Translations under genes and position numbers: made by a program | The notes under the pieces: generated by a model | Told to the model about the DNA's origin: nothing | Databases searched by the model: none | Seen by the model: the letters and a program-made list of their open reading frames with translations, nothing else | Shown: positions 19,100 to 28,847 of the stretch, in pieces | How positions within the stretch are numbered: the first letter of the stretch is position 1 | How the letters are laid out: every line of letters starts with the position of its first letter | Source: Streptomyces sp. NBC_01428 | GTDB lineage: Bacteria > Actinomycetota > Actinomycetes > Streptomycetales > Streptomycetaceae | Length of the DNA: 64,000 bases | NCBI RefSeq assembly: GCF_036231965.1 | Contig: NZ_CP109499.1 | Span: 8,928,001 to 8,992,000 of the forward strand | Reading direction: 5' to 3'

Positions 19100-19559
19100 A
19101 CAACGGAAACCAACCCAGGCATCCGCACAGCTCAACCCACACTCGCGCCCGTGGTCGGAACGCTGACATCTTGTCTAGAGCCGCTTTATCGGGCCAGTTG
19201 AAGAAGAAGAGAGAAGGAAAGCAGGGCGGAGACGAGTAGCGGCCGCAAGGACGAAGACGTCCCCAGGACAACGCCCGACAGCGCTACCGCCATCGACGGC
19301 ACCCACGACGGTCACGACGATGCCGCTCCGCTCTCCTGCTCGAACCGGACCTGCGCCTCGTTCACGGCGCGCTGCCAGCTGCGCACGACGCCACCGTGCT
19401 CCCGAGCCAGTGCGGCGGCGAGACCGCGACGGGGGCCGCCCGACGTGCGGAGCGCTTCCAGCGCCACCGCCAATGGGTGCTCCTGTTGTTCGCGGCCAGG
19501 GCCGCCGCCGCGGGTTCCCTGCCCGTCTCCCGGCCGTCGGCCCGTCCCCGGGAACGCGG

Positions 19560-21033
19560 ATGTATGACGTCTCCGACTGGACGGCCATGCAGACGGAGGT
19601 CAAGGCCGACTGGACGAACAGGATGCGGCAGTATGCGGGTTCTTTCGCGTATGCGCGGCAGAACGGTATGCCGGTGGTCTGTGTCTGGGGGTTGGGGTTC
19701 AACGATGGCCAGCGGCCCTTTACTCCGGATGCCTGCCTGGATGTGGTCGACTGGTTCAAGCGGCAGGGTTGTTACGTGGTCGGTGGGGTGCCGACCTGGT
19801 GGCGGACTGGTGATCGTGATTCTCGGCCCGGGTTTTCCGGTGTGTATCACGCGTTCGACATGCTCTCGCCGTGGATGGTGGGCCGGATCGGTAGCGTCGG
19901 TGACGCCGACAACTTCTACAGCGTCGCGACGGTGCCCGATCTTGCCGAATGTGCGGCGTGGGGGATTGATTATCAGCCCTGTGTTCTGCCTGGTGGTGTG
20001 GGTGATCGGCAGCGCGTCCACGGGACTTCATGTGGCGGCAGTTCTACAACATGGGTCGGGCCGGTGTGGCGAGCGTCTACATCTCGATGTTCGACGAGTA
20101 CAACGAGGGCAATCAGATCGCCAAGACTGCCGAGTCCCAGGTGTGGGTGCCGACCGGTTCAGGTCTCCTTGCCCTCGATGAGGACGGAACTGCGTGTTCC
20201 TCCGACTACTACCTGAGGCTTACGGGTGACGGTGGCAGGTTGCTCAAGGGTCAGATCGCGGTCACTGTGGTTCGGCCGACGGCTCCGGTCATCGGCGGCG
20301 GCGATACGGTGCCTCCCGCCGCCCCGGGGAGTCTGCGTGTCACCGCGGTGAGTGATACGAGCGTGACGCTGGCGTGGGGCGCGTCCACGGACAACGTCGG
20401 CGTGGCGGGTTATCGTATTCGCCGATTCGTGGGGGGCACGGCTACTCCGATCGGCGCCGTGGCTGCGAACGTCGCCGCCTTTACGGTGACGGGTCTGGCT
20501 GCGTCGTCGTCTTACACGTTCGATGTTCAGGCTTTGGATACGGCCGGTGGTGTCTCCATGCCGTCCAGCCAGGTCACGACGACCACCAGCGCCGGCGGCT
20601 CTTCGACGGTCAACGTTGCCCTGGACCGGCCGGTCACGGCGAGCAGTTATACGCAGTCGTATGTGCCGGGCAACGCGGTGGACGGGAACGCGAACACGTA
20701 TTGGGAGAGTGCCAACAGCGCGTTTCCGCAGTGGTTGCAGGTGGATCTGGGTTCCGCGATGGGGGTTGGGCGTGTTGTCCTGACGTTGCCTCCGGCCGTG
20801 GCTTGGGCCGCTCGTTCTCGGACGGTGTCCGTGCAGGGGAGTAGCGACGGTGCGTCGTTCGGTCAACTGCTCGGTTCCGTGGCCTGCGCCTTCGACCCGT
20901 TGTCCGGGAACACGGCTGCTCTGACTCTCTTCCTGCGGGTACGGCCACGCGTCACGTGCGGCTCGTCTTCACCGCGAATACGGGGTGGCCTGCGGGGCAG
21001 GTTTCGGAGTTCCGGGTGTTCGGGGCCGCCTGA
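19560..21033 (+). pseudogene. GH99-like/FnIII/F5-8C secreted glycoside hydrolase, frameshifted
   Basis: The protein reads MYDVSDWTAMQTEVKADWTN, PVVCVWGLGFNDGQRP, GVPTWWRTGDRDS in one frame; near 20020 a single base is missing in the GGGA tract so that MWRQFYNMGRAG, SMFDEYNEGNQIAK continues in the next frame; it then runs through a fibronectin III domain (PPAAPGSLRVTAVSD) and a discoidin-type carbohydrate-binding domain (NVALDRPVTASSY, AVDGNANTYWES). A second frame change near 20930 is needed for the natural end HVRLVF ... EFRVFGAA. The signal peptide and N-terminus are also absent. Either a decaying gene or a sequence with two indel errors. Confidence 0.78.
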
Positions 21034-21173
21034 TTGCCTGGTGGTGGGCGAGGTGGTGGCGGGGGAGCGCCGGTCGGGTTGAGATCGCACGGAGGCGGGG
21101 GCTGTTCTGTGCGTCTGGGCTTAGGTGCTGCTGCTGGGAGCTTGTGGGCGGCTGTGGTGGTGTGCTGGGTGGG

Positions 21174-21920
21174 TCAGTTGGCGGTTTGGGGTTGGCCAAC
21201 GCCAACGTTGCCGTCGCCAACGCCGTTCCCCCTGCTGCCTTCGCCGGCGCTGCCTTCGTTGTTGTTGTTGTTTTCGTTCAGGTTGTTTTGGATTTCGTGG
21301 TAGGTGGTGGCTCCGCGTTGGGGTGTGAGGTTGAGGGTGGTGAGGATGGGTGGGTGGATGATGTTGGGGAGGGTGTGGGTGAGGAGGGTGGTGGTGCGGT
21401 GGTCGAGGTCGGTGTAGTTGGTGATGGCTTGGGACATGGCTTGGATGCCGGCGTAGGCGCCGACGAGGAGGTCGGCGGTGTCGGTGGGGTTGATGTGGGG
21501 GAGGAGTTCTCCTTGTTGTTTGGCTTGGGTGAGGAGGGTGGTCATGCCGTGGCTCCATTCTTGGAAGCTGGTGCCGCGGTCGAGTTCGGTTGCTTGTTGG
21601 TCCATGGCGAGGCGGACGCCGGCGCGGACCATGGGGTCTTTTTGGAGTCGGTAGGTTTGGAGGAGGACGGTGTCGACGACTTCTTGGGTTTTGCAGGTGC
21701 GGGGTGGGACGGTGCCCATGTGGCGGCCTTGGGCGGCCATGACGCCGTAGGCGAGGTCTTCTTTGGATTGGAAGTGGAAGTAGAGGGCGCCTTTGGTGAC
21801 GCCGGCGGTGGTGAGGATGTCGGTGATGGTGGCGGCTTGGTAGCCGCGTTCTTCGAAGACGGAGGCTGCGGCGACGAGGATGGTGTGTCGGGTGCGGATG
21901 GCGCGGTCTTGTTTGGCCAT
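21174..21920 (-). CDS. Gamma-butyrolactone receptor, ArpA/ScbR-type TetR repressor
   Basis: 248 residues. The helix-turn-helix is typical of butyrolactone receptors: MAKQDRAIRTRHTILVAA, then TITDILTTAGVTKGALYFHF with the invariant GALYFHF. The ligand domain includes ATELDRGTSFQEW with the conserved Trp. The C-terminus has an added Asn/Gly-rich tail (a run of Asn near residues 215-220) beyond the usual ~215 residues. A strong ARE palindrome lies 45-66 bases upstream of its own start, indicating autorepression. It neighbours an AfsA-type synthase, the usual receptor/synthase pairing. Expected to bind DNA until a butyrolactone (or butenolide) signal releases it. Confidence 0.92.
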   Translation of the reverse strand: MAKQDRAIRTRHTILVAAASVFEERGYQAATITDILTTAGVTKGALYFHFQSKEDLAYGVMAAQGRHMGTVPPRTCKTQEVVDTVLLQTYRLQKDPMVRAGVRLAMDQQATELDRGTSFQEWSHGMTTLLTQAKQQGELLPHINPTDTADLLVGAYAGIQAMSQAITNYTDLDHRTTTLLTHTLPNIIHPPILTTLNLTPQRGATTYHEIQNNLNENNNNNEGSAGEGSRGNGVGDGNVGVGQPQTAN

Positions 21921-21964
21921 GGGGTGTCGCCTCCGGGGTTGTGGTGCCTGGGGAGGCGCCCTTA

Positions 21965-21986
21965 AAAGAAACCGTCAGGTTTGTAT
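21965..21986. promoter_or_regulatory. ARE-type operator of the butyrolactone receptor gene
   Basis: On the minus strand the left half is ATACAAACC, a 3-base centre TGA, and the right half CGGTTTCTTT. This agrees with the ARE consensus (A-N-ACAAACC-N3-CGGTNTGTNT) for ArpA/ScbR-type receptors. It lies just upstream of the receptor gene, suiting autoregulation. Confidence 0.75.
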
Positions 21987-23479
21987 CTTAGCGGTTTCGG
22001 TGGGGGGTGTCGTGGGGTCGCGGGGGGTGTGATCGGGGTGGTGCGGGGTAGGGGGTGGGGCCGGTTGGTGCGGGCTCGGGGGTCTGTTCGTTGGGTGTCA
22101 GGGTTGGTATAGGCGGTTCTACGTTGGTCTGTCCGTGAATCACCCTGACGGGGAAAAGGCGCCCGTCTTCTCGGCGTGGCCGGGTGGGGGCGCCTGTTGT
22201 GGTGGTGGGTCTGTTGGTGTGACGGGGCGACTCCGTTCTTGAACACCGTTACGGGAAAGGGCAGTTCACTCCCGTGCCAAGGGCCTGGCGTCCGCCGGGC
22301 CCGGGCTGAGCGACTCCCGCCGCGGCCACCCCGGCCGTCCGCACGACAGCCCCACGGTGTGCATGGCGGCGCAACGCGGTAACACGGCTGCTGGTGCTGG
22401 TGCTGGTGCTGGTGCTGGGTTGCGGGGCGGGCCGCGGTTTCGTGTCCGTCCCGGCCCTCTGGGCCCCGCCCCTTTTTTTGGCGGCTCTGGTTCGTGCGCG
22501 CCCGTTCGTTGGCCTTCGCGTCCGAGGGGGTGTCGCTTTCCCTGTGTGCTGGGCGTCGTCTTCTTGTCCGCCCGTGTTCCCGGAGTTCCGGCCTCCCGCC
22601 CGGCCCTGGCTCGGTCCTCCGGTCTCACGTCCGCGCGCCGGCCCCGTGCCTGCCCCGCTTTATGGCCGGCCTGGCCACCGTCTTTGGTGTTGTGTCCGCA
22701 CGGTGGCTCACCTCCGGGTCTCGACCCCGCCTGCGGCTTCGCTTCTCCGCGCGCGCTGGCCTCTGCCGTCGTCTTCGCGTCGGGCCTGGCCGCCGCCCCC
22801 CTCTTGGCGCCCCCTGGGGCTCCGCCTGCCGGTCCGGTGCCCGCACTGCGCCCCAGGCCCCGGCCCCTGCCCCCTCCGGCCCGTGCCCGCACTGCGGCCC
22901 CGGACCCCGGCCCCGGCCCCCTCCGTGCCCGGCCCTCGCCCTCGGGCCCTGCCCTGGTTGCCTCGGCCTTGTGTCGGCGTTGAACTGCCGTCCCCGTCCC
23001 GGCTCGTGTCCGGACCGGCGCCCGCCCCTTGGCCTGCGCCCGTGCTGATCCCCGACCCCGGCCCCGGCCCCGGCTGCGTGTTCGTGCCGGCTGTCGTGCT
23101 GCGGTCTTGCGCGGGGCGCGGGGTGCGGTTTGTGGCTGCGGGTTCGTGGTCTTCGGGGTGGGGCGGGCCGGCGGTGTTGTGCCGGGTGTTCGGGGTGGCT
23201 TGGTGTGCTGTGTCACCCCGCGCTGCCTCGCCCCGCCCTGCCTCGCCCCGTTCCGCCTCGCCTCGCCCTGCCTCGCCCCGTTCCGCCTTGCCTCGCCTCG
23301 CCTCGCCTTGCCTCGCCCTGCCTCGCGTTGCCCCGTTCCGGGCTCTGGGCTCGGGAGGCCGGGTTCCGGGCTGGGTGCGGGTGCGGGTGGGGTGCCGGAG
23401 TGGGCGGGTGCGGGGTGCAGGGTGCGGGGTGCCGTGCGGTGCCGTGGGTGTGGGCGTGTGCCGGGTCCTGGGGTGGGGG
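21987..23479. other. Low-complexity GC-rich spacer, ~1.5 kb
   Basis: Long frames exist on both strands but encode only Pro/Arg/Ala/Gly runs with no domain. Short tandem repeats include GGTGCT units at 22391-22426 and CCTCGCCCYG-like units at 23220-23340. I read it as non-coding spacer between receptor and synthase genes. Confidence 0.55.
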
Positions 23480-24460
23480 TTAGGGGAGGGGGGTGGTGGT
23501 GAGGGTGGTGTGGAACATTTCTTTGCCGTTCTGGGTGGCGGTGATGTCGACGTGGTGGTGGGGGGTGGTGGTGGGGAGGGGGCGGGCGTGGATGTGGCAG
23601 GGGGTGTCGAGTTCGACGTAGTGGTCGTAGGTGCTGTGGATTTCGGTGGGGATGAGGGGGGTGGTGGTGCCGGTGGCGGCGATGGCTGCCTGGCGGGCGG
23701 CTTCGGCGAGGAGCATGCCGGGGGCGTGGTCGACGGGGTGGTCGAAGAGGACGGGGTGGCGGGTGTCGACGCGTAGTTGCCAGGTGTTGGGGGTGGTGGT
23801 GGGGGACAGGACGACGTCGGTGGGGGAGAGGCGTCCCACGTTCTGCGGGGGCAGGGGGGCGGTGAGGGGGGTGTGGAGGTGGCCGTGGTTGCCGCGCAGG
23901 CGGCGGTAGGCCTGGGGGGTGATGCAGGTGTAGGTGAAGCTGCCGGTGGCGGCGATGTGGCCGGCGCGGCGGATGACGGCTTCGTAGCGGGCGGCGCTGT
24001 GGGTGGTGCCGCGGGTGCGCACGTCGTGGAAGGTGACGTCGATGTCGAGGTCCGCGGGGGTCGCGCCGACGTGCAGGTGGGCGGGGTCGACCTGCAGGTG
24101 GAAGGTGCGCATGACGAACTGGTGGCCGATGGGGACGCCGAACTCGGCGTGGGGGAGGAGGAATCCGACCTGCCTGATCGTTTCTGCGGCGAGCAGGGGG
24201 TCGTGGTGGGTTCCGTCGATGGGGGTGTAGAAGCTGTGGCTGCGGGGCCACTGGGCGGTGACCTGGAAGCGGTTGTCGCTGAGGCGGGTGCGGCCGGTGA
24301 GCAGGACCTCGGCGAGGGCGGCCCGGTGGACGAACTCCTTGGGCACCGTGCAGGTCAGCCGTTGCGGGGCGGGTGCGGCGGCCCGGGTGTCGGCCGGCGG
24401 CCGGCCGGCGGTTATGCGGTGCGAGGTGCCTGTTGCGGGGTGGAACGTGTTCGTGGACAT
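23480..24460 (-). CDS. afsA: AfsA-type gamma-butyrolactone biosynthesis protein
   Basis: 326 residues with two AfsA (hotdog-related) repeats. The enzyme condenses a beta-ketoacyl thioester with dihydroxyacetone phosphate, the first committed step to A-factor-like signals. Family segments: VPKEFVHRAALAEVLLTG near residue 40, GFLLPHAEFGVPIGHQFVMR, a second repeat with VGRLSPTDVVLSP and FDHPVDHAPGMLLAEAARQAA near 250. The start is set at MSTNTFHPATG (24460), preceded by a G-rich site. An ARE lies 68-90 bases upstream, so the receptor probably controls it. A dedicated butyrolactone reductase gene is not seen nearby. Confidence 0.92.
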   Translation of the reverse strand: MSTNTFHPATGTSHRITAGRPPADTRAAAPAPQRLTCTVPKEFVHRAALAEVLLTGRTRLSDNRFQVTAQWPRSHSFYTPIDGTHHDPLLAAETIRQVGFLLPHAEFGVPIGHQFVMRTFHLQVDPAHLHVGATPADLDIDVTFHDVRTRGTTHSAARYEAVIRRAGHIAATGSFTYTCITPQAYRRLRGNHGHLHTPLTAPLPPQNVGRLSPTDVVLSPTTTPNTWQLRVDTRHPVLFDHPVDHAPGMLLAEAARQAAIAATGTTTPLIPTEIHSTYDHYVELDTPCHIHARPLPTTTPHHHVDITATQNGKEMFHTTLTTTPLP

Positions 24461-24527
24461 GTCTGATCCCCCTGGGTGGCAACGAGATGATGCGCCGGAC
24501 CGGACCGGGCGCCTCAGATGCCTCAAC

Positions 24528-24550
24528 ATACAGACCAACCGGTTTAGTTT
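24528..24550. promoter_or_regulatory. ARE-type operator upstream of afsA
   Basis: Plus-strand halves are ATACAGACC and CGGTTTAGTTT around a 3-base centre (AAC), close to the ARE consensus and to the site in front of the receptor gene. It lies 68 bases upstream of the afsA ATG on the opposite strand and about 400 bases before the divergent TetR gene. Confidence 0.7.
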
Positions 24551-24865
24551 CTAGCGTTGAAGGTGCACTGCCGGCTGGCGTGAAATGGAGCGTGTCCTTC
24601 CGGCCGGTGGGGCCGGAACGGGTGCTGGGCGCGGGCTCCACGCTAGCGCGGGCGGGGCGGCGGGCGCGTGTTCCTTTCCGGTCTCATGGGCTGCTGCCTG
24701 CTGACCGGCGTGTCCGCGCCGGCCGGCCGGGGCGGCCGGGGCGGGCTGCGGGTGATGCCTGCCGGCGTCGTCCGGGCCGGCTGGGGGCGGGGGTGTTTGC
24801 CCGGTTCCTGCCCCGGCCGGTGCGGGGCGGGGGATGGAGGGGGTCTGTAGGGGGTTGCCGGGCGG

Positions 24866-24884
24866 CCTCGAGCGGTTCTCGAGG
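24866..24884. promoter_or_regulatory. 7-5-7 palindrome, CCTCGAG-N5-CTCGAGG
   Basis: Perfect 7-base arms around CGGTT, 67 bases before the TetR start at 24951. Candidate operator of that regulator. A closely related palindrome CCTTGAG-N5-CTCAAGG stands at 42894 in front of the di-ACP operon. Confidence 0.5.
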
Positions 24885-24950
24885 ACAAGGCCCGATGATC
24901 TTTGGACCGCGTGTGTGCGCGGCCCCTCCCAGTGCATCGACGGAGCCGTG

Positions 24951-25877
24951 ATGACCCGACAGGAACGCGCCGTGCGCACCCGCGAGGCACTCATCGAGGC
25001 GGCCGCGGACCTCTTCGACCGGGACGGCCAGGAGGTCACATCCCTGGCGGCCGTCACCGCGAAGGCGCAGGTCAGCGCCGGCGCCCTCTACTTCCACTTC
25101 GCCACCAAAGCCGACCTCGCGGACGCCGTCACCCGCACCGCCCTGTCACGGCTGCGGCAGATCACCGGCGCACCCGCGACCACCCCCGCCGACACGAACG
25201 GACACGCGACCGGGAACGGGAGCGGGAGCGGAAACGAGAACGAGGGAGGCGACGGGAGCCGGAACGGGGGCGGTGGCGGGAGCGGGTGGGGTGGGGACGC
25301 GCGCACGCAGGCGGCCCGTGGCGTGCGGGGCGAACGCGCAGCCGCACCCCCGGCCCGCGGCCCGGCCGCCGCGGCGGGTGGGGCGCGGGGGGATCGGGTG
25401 GGGGAAGTGCAGCAGCTCATCGACACCACGCACGTCCTCGTCCGCGGTCTTGCCGACGATGTGGTGCTGCGCGCGGGATTCGCCCTGGACCGTGCGGGCG
25501 GGCAGCGTCCGGCGCGTGAACGCCCTGTGGGGGAAGGGCCGGCCGGGCGCGTGGCCGGCAAAGGCGGCACGGGGGGCGAACGCCCGGGCCGGTGGCCGGA
25601 AGTGGGCGGGAGTCTGCGGGGGGTGTGGAGCGGCTGGGTGCACGAGACGCTGGCCGCGGCCGGGACACGGGGCGCCCTGGCGCCGGGGGTGTCGCCGGGA
25701 GATGCGGCGGCGGTCGTGGTCGCGGCGACGGTCGGCTTCGAAGTGCTGGGCGCGCAGGATCCGCTGTGGCTGGCACCGCACCGCCTGACCCGCTTCTGGA
25801 CACTGCTCCTGCCCGCCCTCGTCCCGCCCCCGGCCCGCGAAGCCCTGCACCCGGACGGATCACCGGCAGCGCACTGA
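24951..25877 (+). CDS. TetR-family regulator with long glycine-rich insert
   Basis: 308 residues, about 90 longer than a usual TetR. The N-terminal DNA-binding domain is canonical and butyrolactone-receptor-like (MTRQERAVRTREALIEAA ... VSAGALYFHFATKADL). Residues about 80-150 are a Gly/Asn/Glu low-complexity insert, and the ligand domain resumes near GEVQQLIDTTHVLVRGLAD, with a second insert near 185-215 before WSGWVHETLAAAG. The C-terminal FWTLLLPALVPP helix is family-typical. Upstream CTCGAG palindrome may be its operator. Probably a pseudo-receptor or pathway regulator. Confidence 0.82.
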   Translation: MTRQERAVRTREALIEAAADLFDRDGQEVTSLAAVTAKAQVSAGALYFHFATKADLADAVTRTALSRLRQITGAPATTPADTNGHATGNGSGSGNENEGGDGSRNGGGGGSGWGGDARTQAARGVRGERAAAPPARGPAAAAGGARGDRVGEVQQLIDTTHVLVRGLADDVVLRAGFALDRAGGQRPARERPVGEGPAGRVAGKGGTGGERPGRWPEVGGSLRGVWSGWVHETLAAAGTRGALAPGVSPGDAAAVVVAATVGFEVLGAQDPLWLAPHRLTRFWTLLLPALVPPPAREALHPDGSPAAH

Positions 25878-26741
25878 CCCCCACCCCCGGCGCGAGTTCG
25901 AGGGGTGGGCGGTGACACCGGTGGCGCCCGCCTGCCCCGCTCCCGCTCACCCCGGGACGGGACCGGCCGGAAGGCGGGCCCGCGCCTGGCAACTCCCGCC
26001 CCCGAGGGCGCGGTTGCACGGTCACACGCTTCCGCCCCCTCCCGCGAGCGGGCGGTGGTGGCCGTGGGCTGTCCCGGACGAGCAGTGGCGGCGGTGGGCT
26101 GCCCCCCGTCCCCCGGGCCGGGCCGCTGGTGCGGCAGCGGCCCGGACTCTGCCCCCGGCGGAGCCGGGCCGTCATGGCGCGCGCCGGCCATCCCTGTACC
26201 GGGGCCAGTTCGGCGGCGGTGACGCCGACCGCCCCGAGACTCACCGGCAGCGGCAGCGGCAGCCGCAGCGTGGCGGTGGCGTGGCGGTGGCGGTGGGCCG
26301 GGCCCCCGCGGGGCCGGGCGGTGATGGTGCGCGCCGACAACCGCTCTCTCGCCGGGGCGGCCCGGTGGCGGTGCGCTGCTCCCCCCGGTGAGGGCAGCGG
26401 CGGGGTGCCGCCCCGGCTCCTGCCTCTTCCCCTGCCTTGCCCCAGGCGTTCGGGGGCAAGGGACACGCCGCCCGGGGGCCGTCTGCTGCGGTGGTGCGTG
26501 TGCCTCTGCCACGCGAAGGGATGTGGGCGAAAGCGTGCCGGCCCGGCGCTCCGATCCTGCCCCGCCGACCCGCCGACCCGCCGACCCGCCGACCCGCCGA
26601 CCCGCCGACCGGCCGACCCGCCGACCGGCCGACCGGCCGACCCGCCGACCCGTGGCGCGGGGGCCGCGTCGAGTCTGGGTTGTGCCAGGTGCCAGGTGCC
26701 AGGTGCCGGGTGCCGGGTGCCGGGTGCCGGGTGGTGGGGTG
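25878..26741. other. GC-rich spacer with tandem repeats
   Basis: No gene recognised. Contains 11 tandem copies of an 8-bp unit (CGCCGACC or GGCCGACC) at 26563-26650 and seven 7-bp units (GTGCCAG then GTGCCGG) at 26682-26730, directly downstream of the TetR gene that ends at 26742. Confidence 0.6.
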
Positions 26742-27362
26742 TCAGGCGGTGCGTGTTTGTGGATCGTTGTGGAGTGTGGCCAGTGCTTCGGGCCGGGTGA
26801 GGCAGGGCAGGAGGAAGTGCCAGAACCGGCTCAGTGCGGCGGGGGAGAGCCATTGCGGGTCGCTGCCGGCCATGGCTTCGATGCCGGTGGTCGCCGCGGT
26901 GACCGCGACCGCGACATCGTGGGCCCGCACGTGCTCGGCGAGCAGTCCCTGTGATTCGGCCTCGGCCAGTTGCCGGCCGACCCAGGTGTGCCATTCGGCG
27001 CGCAGGTCCGTTCCCGTGCGGTGCCGTCTCTGGCAGCTGAGATGGAAACCCGCCCGCGCCACGACGTCGGCCTGCAGGACCGCGGCCAGCGCGTGGGAGG
27101 CGGCGGTGAGGCGCTGCAGGGGGTTCATGCCCGGCAACTGCGCCGCCCGGGCCGCGCGGCGCAGGGTGGCGGCCGCGGTGGACTCGACGGTGGCGGCCAC
27201 CGCTGCCTTGTTCGGGAAGTGGAAGTGCAGGGCGCCCGCGCTCACCCCGGCACGGGAGCTGATCTCCGCGAGCTTCGCCTGGACGTAGCCGCGGCTCTCG
27301 AACGTCTCGGCCGCGGAGCGGATGAGCGCGTCACGGGTGCGGACGGCACGTTGCTGCTTCAT
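26742..27362 (-). CDS. TetR-family butyrolactone (pseudo)receptor homolog
   Basis: 206 residues. MKQQRAVRTRDALIRSAAETF, then AEISSRAGVSAGALHFHFPNK form the helix-turn-helix; GALHFHF matches butyrolactone receptors and their pseudo-receptor relatives (ScbR2/JadR2 type). The C-terminal domain contains ADVVARAGFHLS, RAEWHTWVGRQLAEAE and SRFWHFLLPCL, close in layout to the TetR encoded at 24951. Three receptor-like proteins in one cluster fit a cascade of one true receptor and later pseudo-receptors that sense end products. Confidence 0.88.
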   Translation of the reverse strand: MKQQRAVRTRDALIRSAAETFESRGYVQAKLAEISSRAGVSAGALHFHFPNKAAVAATVESTAAATLRRAARAAQLPGMNPLQRLTAASHALAAVLQADVVARAGFHLSCQRRHRTGTDLRAEWHTWVGRQLAEAESQGLLAEHVRAHDVAVAVTAATTGIEAMAGSDPQWLSPAALSRFWHFLLPCLTRPEALATLHNDPQTRTA

Positions 27363-27405
27363 GCGGGGGACTCCTCGGGGAAGGCTGCTGCACGGTGCAG
27401 GTAAC

Positions 27406-27431
27406 TATAAAACCAGCGTGGCGGTTTCTTT
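27406..27431. promoter_or_regulatory. Weak ARE-like inverted repeat upstream of TetR gene
   Basis: The minus strand reads AAAGAAACC ... GGTTTTATA, the same half-sites as the operator at 21965 but with the halves about 4 bases farther apart. It lies 44-69 bases upstream of the TetR start at 27362. Possible autoregulatory operator. Confidence 0.35.
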
Positions 27432-28772
27432 GCTGGAAGGGAAGAGGACGGCCGGTTCGCACCGGACCGCCCCCGCAGGAGCCACATCCCCCAATGTGCT
27501 GCCCGGCCATGATCCCAGACCTCCCGGCAGTCCGAACCGGCGCGGGTGGCACGGCCCCGCAAGAGAGGTCCGCCGGCCGGGGAGCCGGCCCGGGCGGCCT
27601 CCCCTTTTCCTGCCGAAGGGCGGACACCGTCCGGCGCCCGGCCGCCCCCTGCGCAACCGGTCCCGCCGGGGCCGCCACCCTTGTCCGCGTCCTCGGGTCG
27701 GCTGTGGCGTCATCTCCACCGCACCGAGGCGCCGTTAAGAACGCGTCAAGACCAACTCTCCGGTTTCGCGCCCGAGTTACGGCAAAAGCGCAGCATGTAC
27801 TTTGCAGCCCCGCACCCACGCAGCCCGCTGCCGCACTCGCGCAGTCCGCTGCCGCGTCCGCCTGGCGCGTCCACTGGCAGCTGTGGCGCCCTGCCCTGCG
27901 GCCGCCGCCACAGCCTGACTGCGGCGGCTGCGTGCTCGGGTCGGATCAGAGGGCCCCGGGTGCGGCGGTTCGGGCCTGAGCGTCGACTGCACCGTGAGGA
28001 TGGGCGGCGACTGGCCAAGAGCGGCGCGGGGAACGGGTGGTGCCCGGTCGGTCTGCCTCGCCCCGCTCCCGCCGGGTCCGGCGTTGACGTGTCCGGGCGC
28101 GGGGCGCGGGGCGGGTCCCGAAGCGCGGAAGGTGGGGCGGCCGACGGGAGCGAGTGGCTTGCTCCCTGTCCGTGGTCCTCGCCGGGCCGGTCCGGTTCGG
28201 TTCGGCTCGGCGGCAGGGGTGTCCGCGCGTGAGACGCGAACACGGCGCCGGCAGGCACTGTCTCCCGTGTCCCGTACCGCCGTTCGCGGCGACCCCTGTC
28301 CGGCAACCGGCAACCGCCGAGAGGCCGTCGGCGAGCGGCGTTGGGCTCCGGGGACCGTGCGCCGGGCGGCCAGGCGGCCAGGTGGTCGGTCGGGGCGGTG
28401 TGTGGTGGGTCGTGCCGGGTTGGCGGGCCGGCCGGTGCTGCGTTGCGGCTGCGCGCCGGGGGCGTGGGGAGGGCGGACTGCCAGGTGGTGGGGGCGGATT
28501 GGCGCGTTCCGGTCGGCCGGGGGCTGGTGCGATGGGGTGTGGGGGTGAGGTCGAGCCCGACCCCCTAACAGACCGCGTTGGCTGTTTATTGAGGCCCTGG
28601 AGATCCGGGTTCCCTCGAGAACTGCCATACGACGGCGGGGCTTTCGTCGCGTATGGCGGTAATCGTGCTGGTGGTGAGGGGGTTTGTGGCGCTTGGGGGT
28701 CGATCCCCTGCGGCTTTAGGGGTGCTCGAGGAATGGATGGGAGGGTAAAGAAACAGCATGGCCGGTCTGGTA
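27432..28772. other. Long spacer before the first SARP gene, ~1.3 kb
   Basis: No domain-bearing gene on either strand; the long open frames are Arg/Pro/Gly-rich. It separates the divergent TetR and SARP genes and presumably holds control sequence for the SARP. Confidence 0.5.
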
Positions 28773-28801
28773 TTGACAAACCGGAGTGCTGGTTTTTTAC
28801 T
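28773..28801 (+). promoter_or_regulatory. Putative promoter with embedded inverted repeat
   Basis: TTGACA at 28773-28778 is followed after 17 bases by TTTACT, a poor -10. The spacer holds AAACC ... GGTTT (28778-28795), an inverted repeat like an ARE with a wider centre. It ends 47 bases before the SARP start, a sensible place for receptor control. Confidence 0.4.
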
Positions 28802-28847
28802 GGGGTTGCCTGGAGATGCAGGCCACACACGAGCAGGGGGATACGGC

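Noticed and set aside
22266..23470. Very long open frames on both strands in the spacer left of afsA
   Set aside because: They arise from extreme GC content; the translations are Pro/Arg/Gly runs with no domain, start site or family match.
26563..26650. CRISPR-like repeat array
   Set aside because: The units are contiguous 8-mers without spacers; a simple tandem repeat.
27994..28548. Plus-strand frame between TetR and SARP 1
   Set aside because: Arg/Gly-rich composition and no recognisable fold; competing frames on all sides are equally open.
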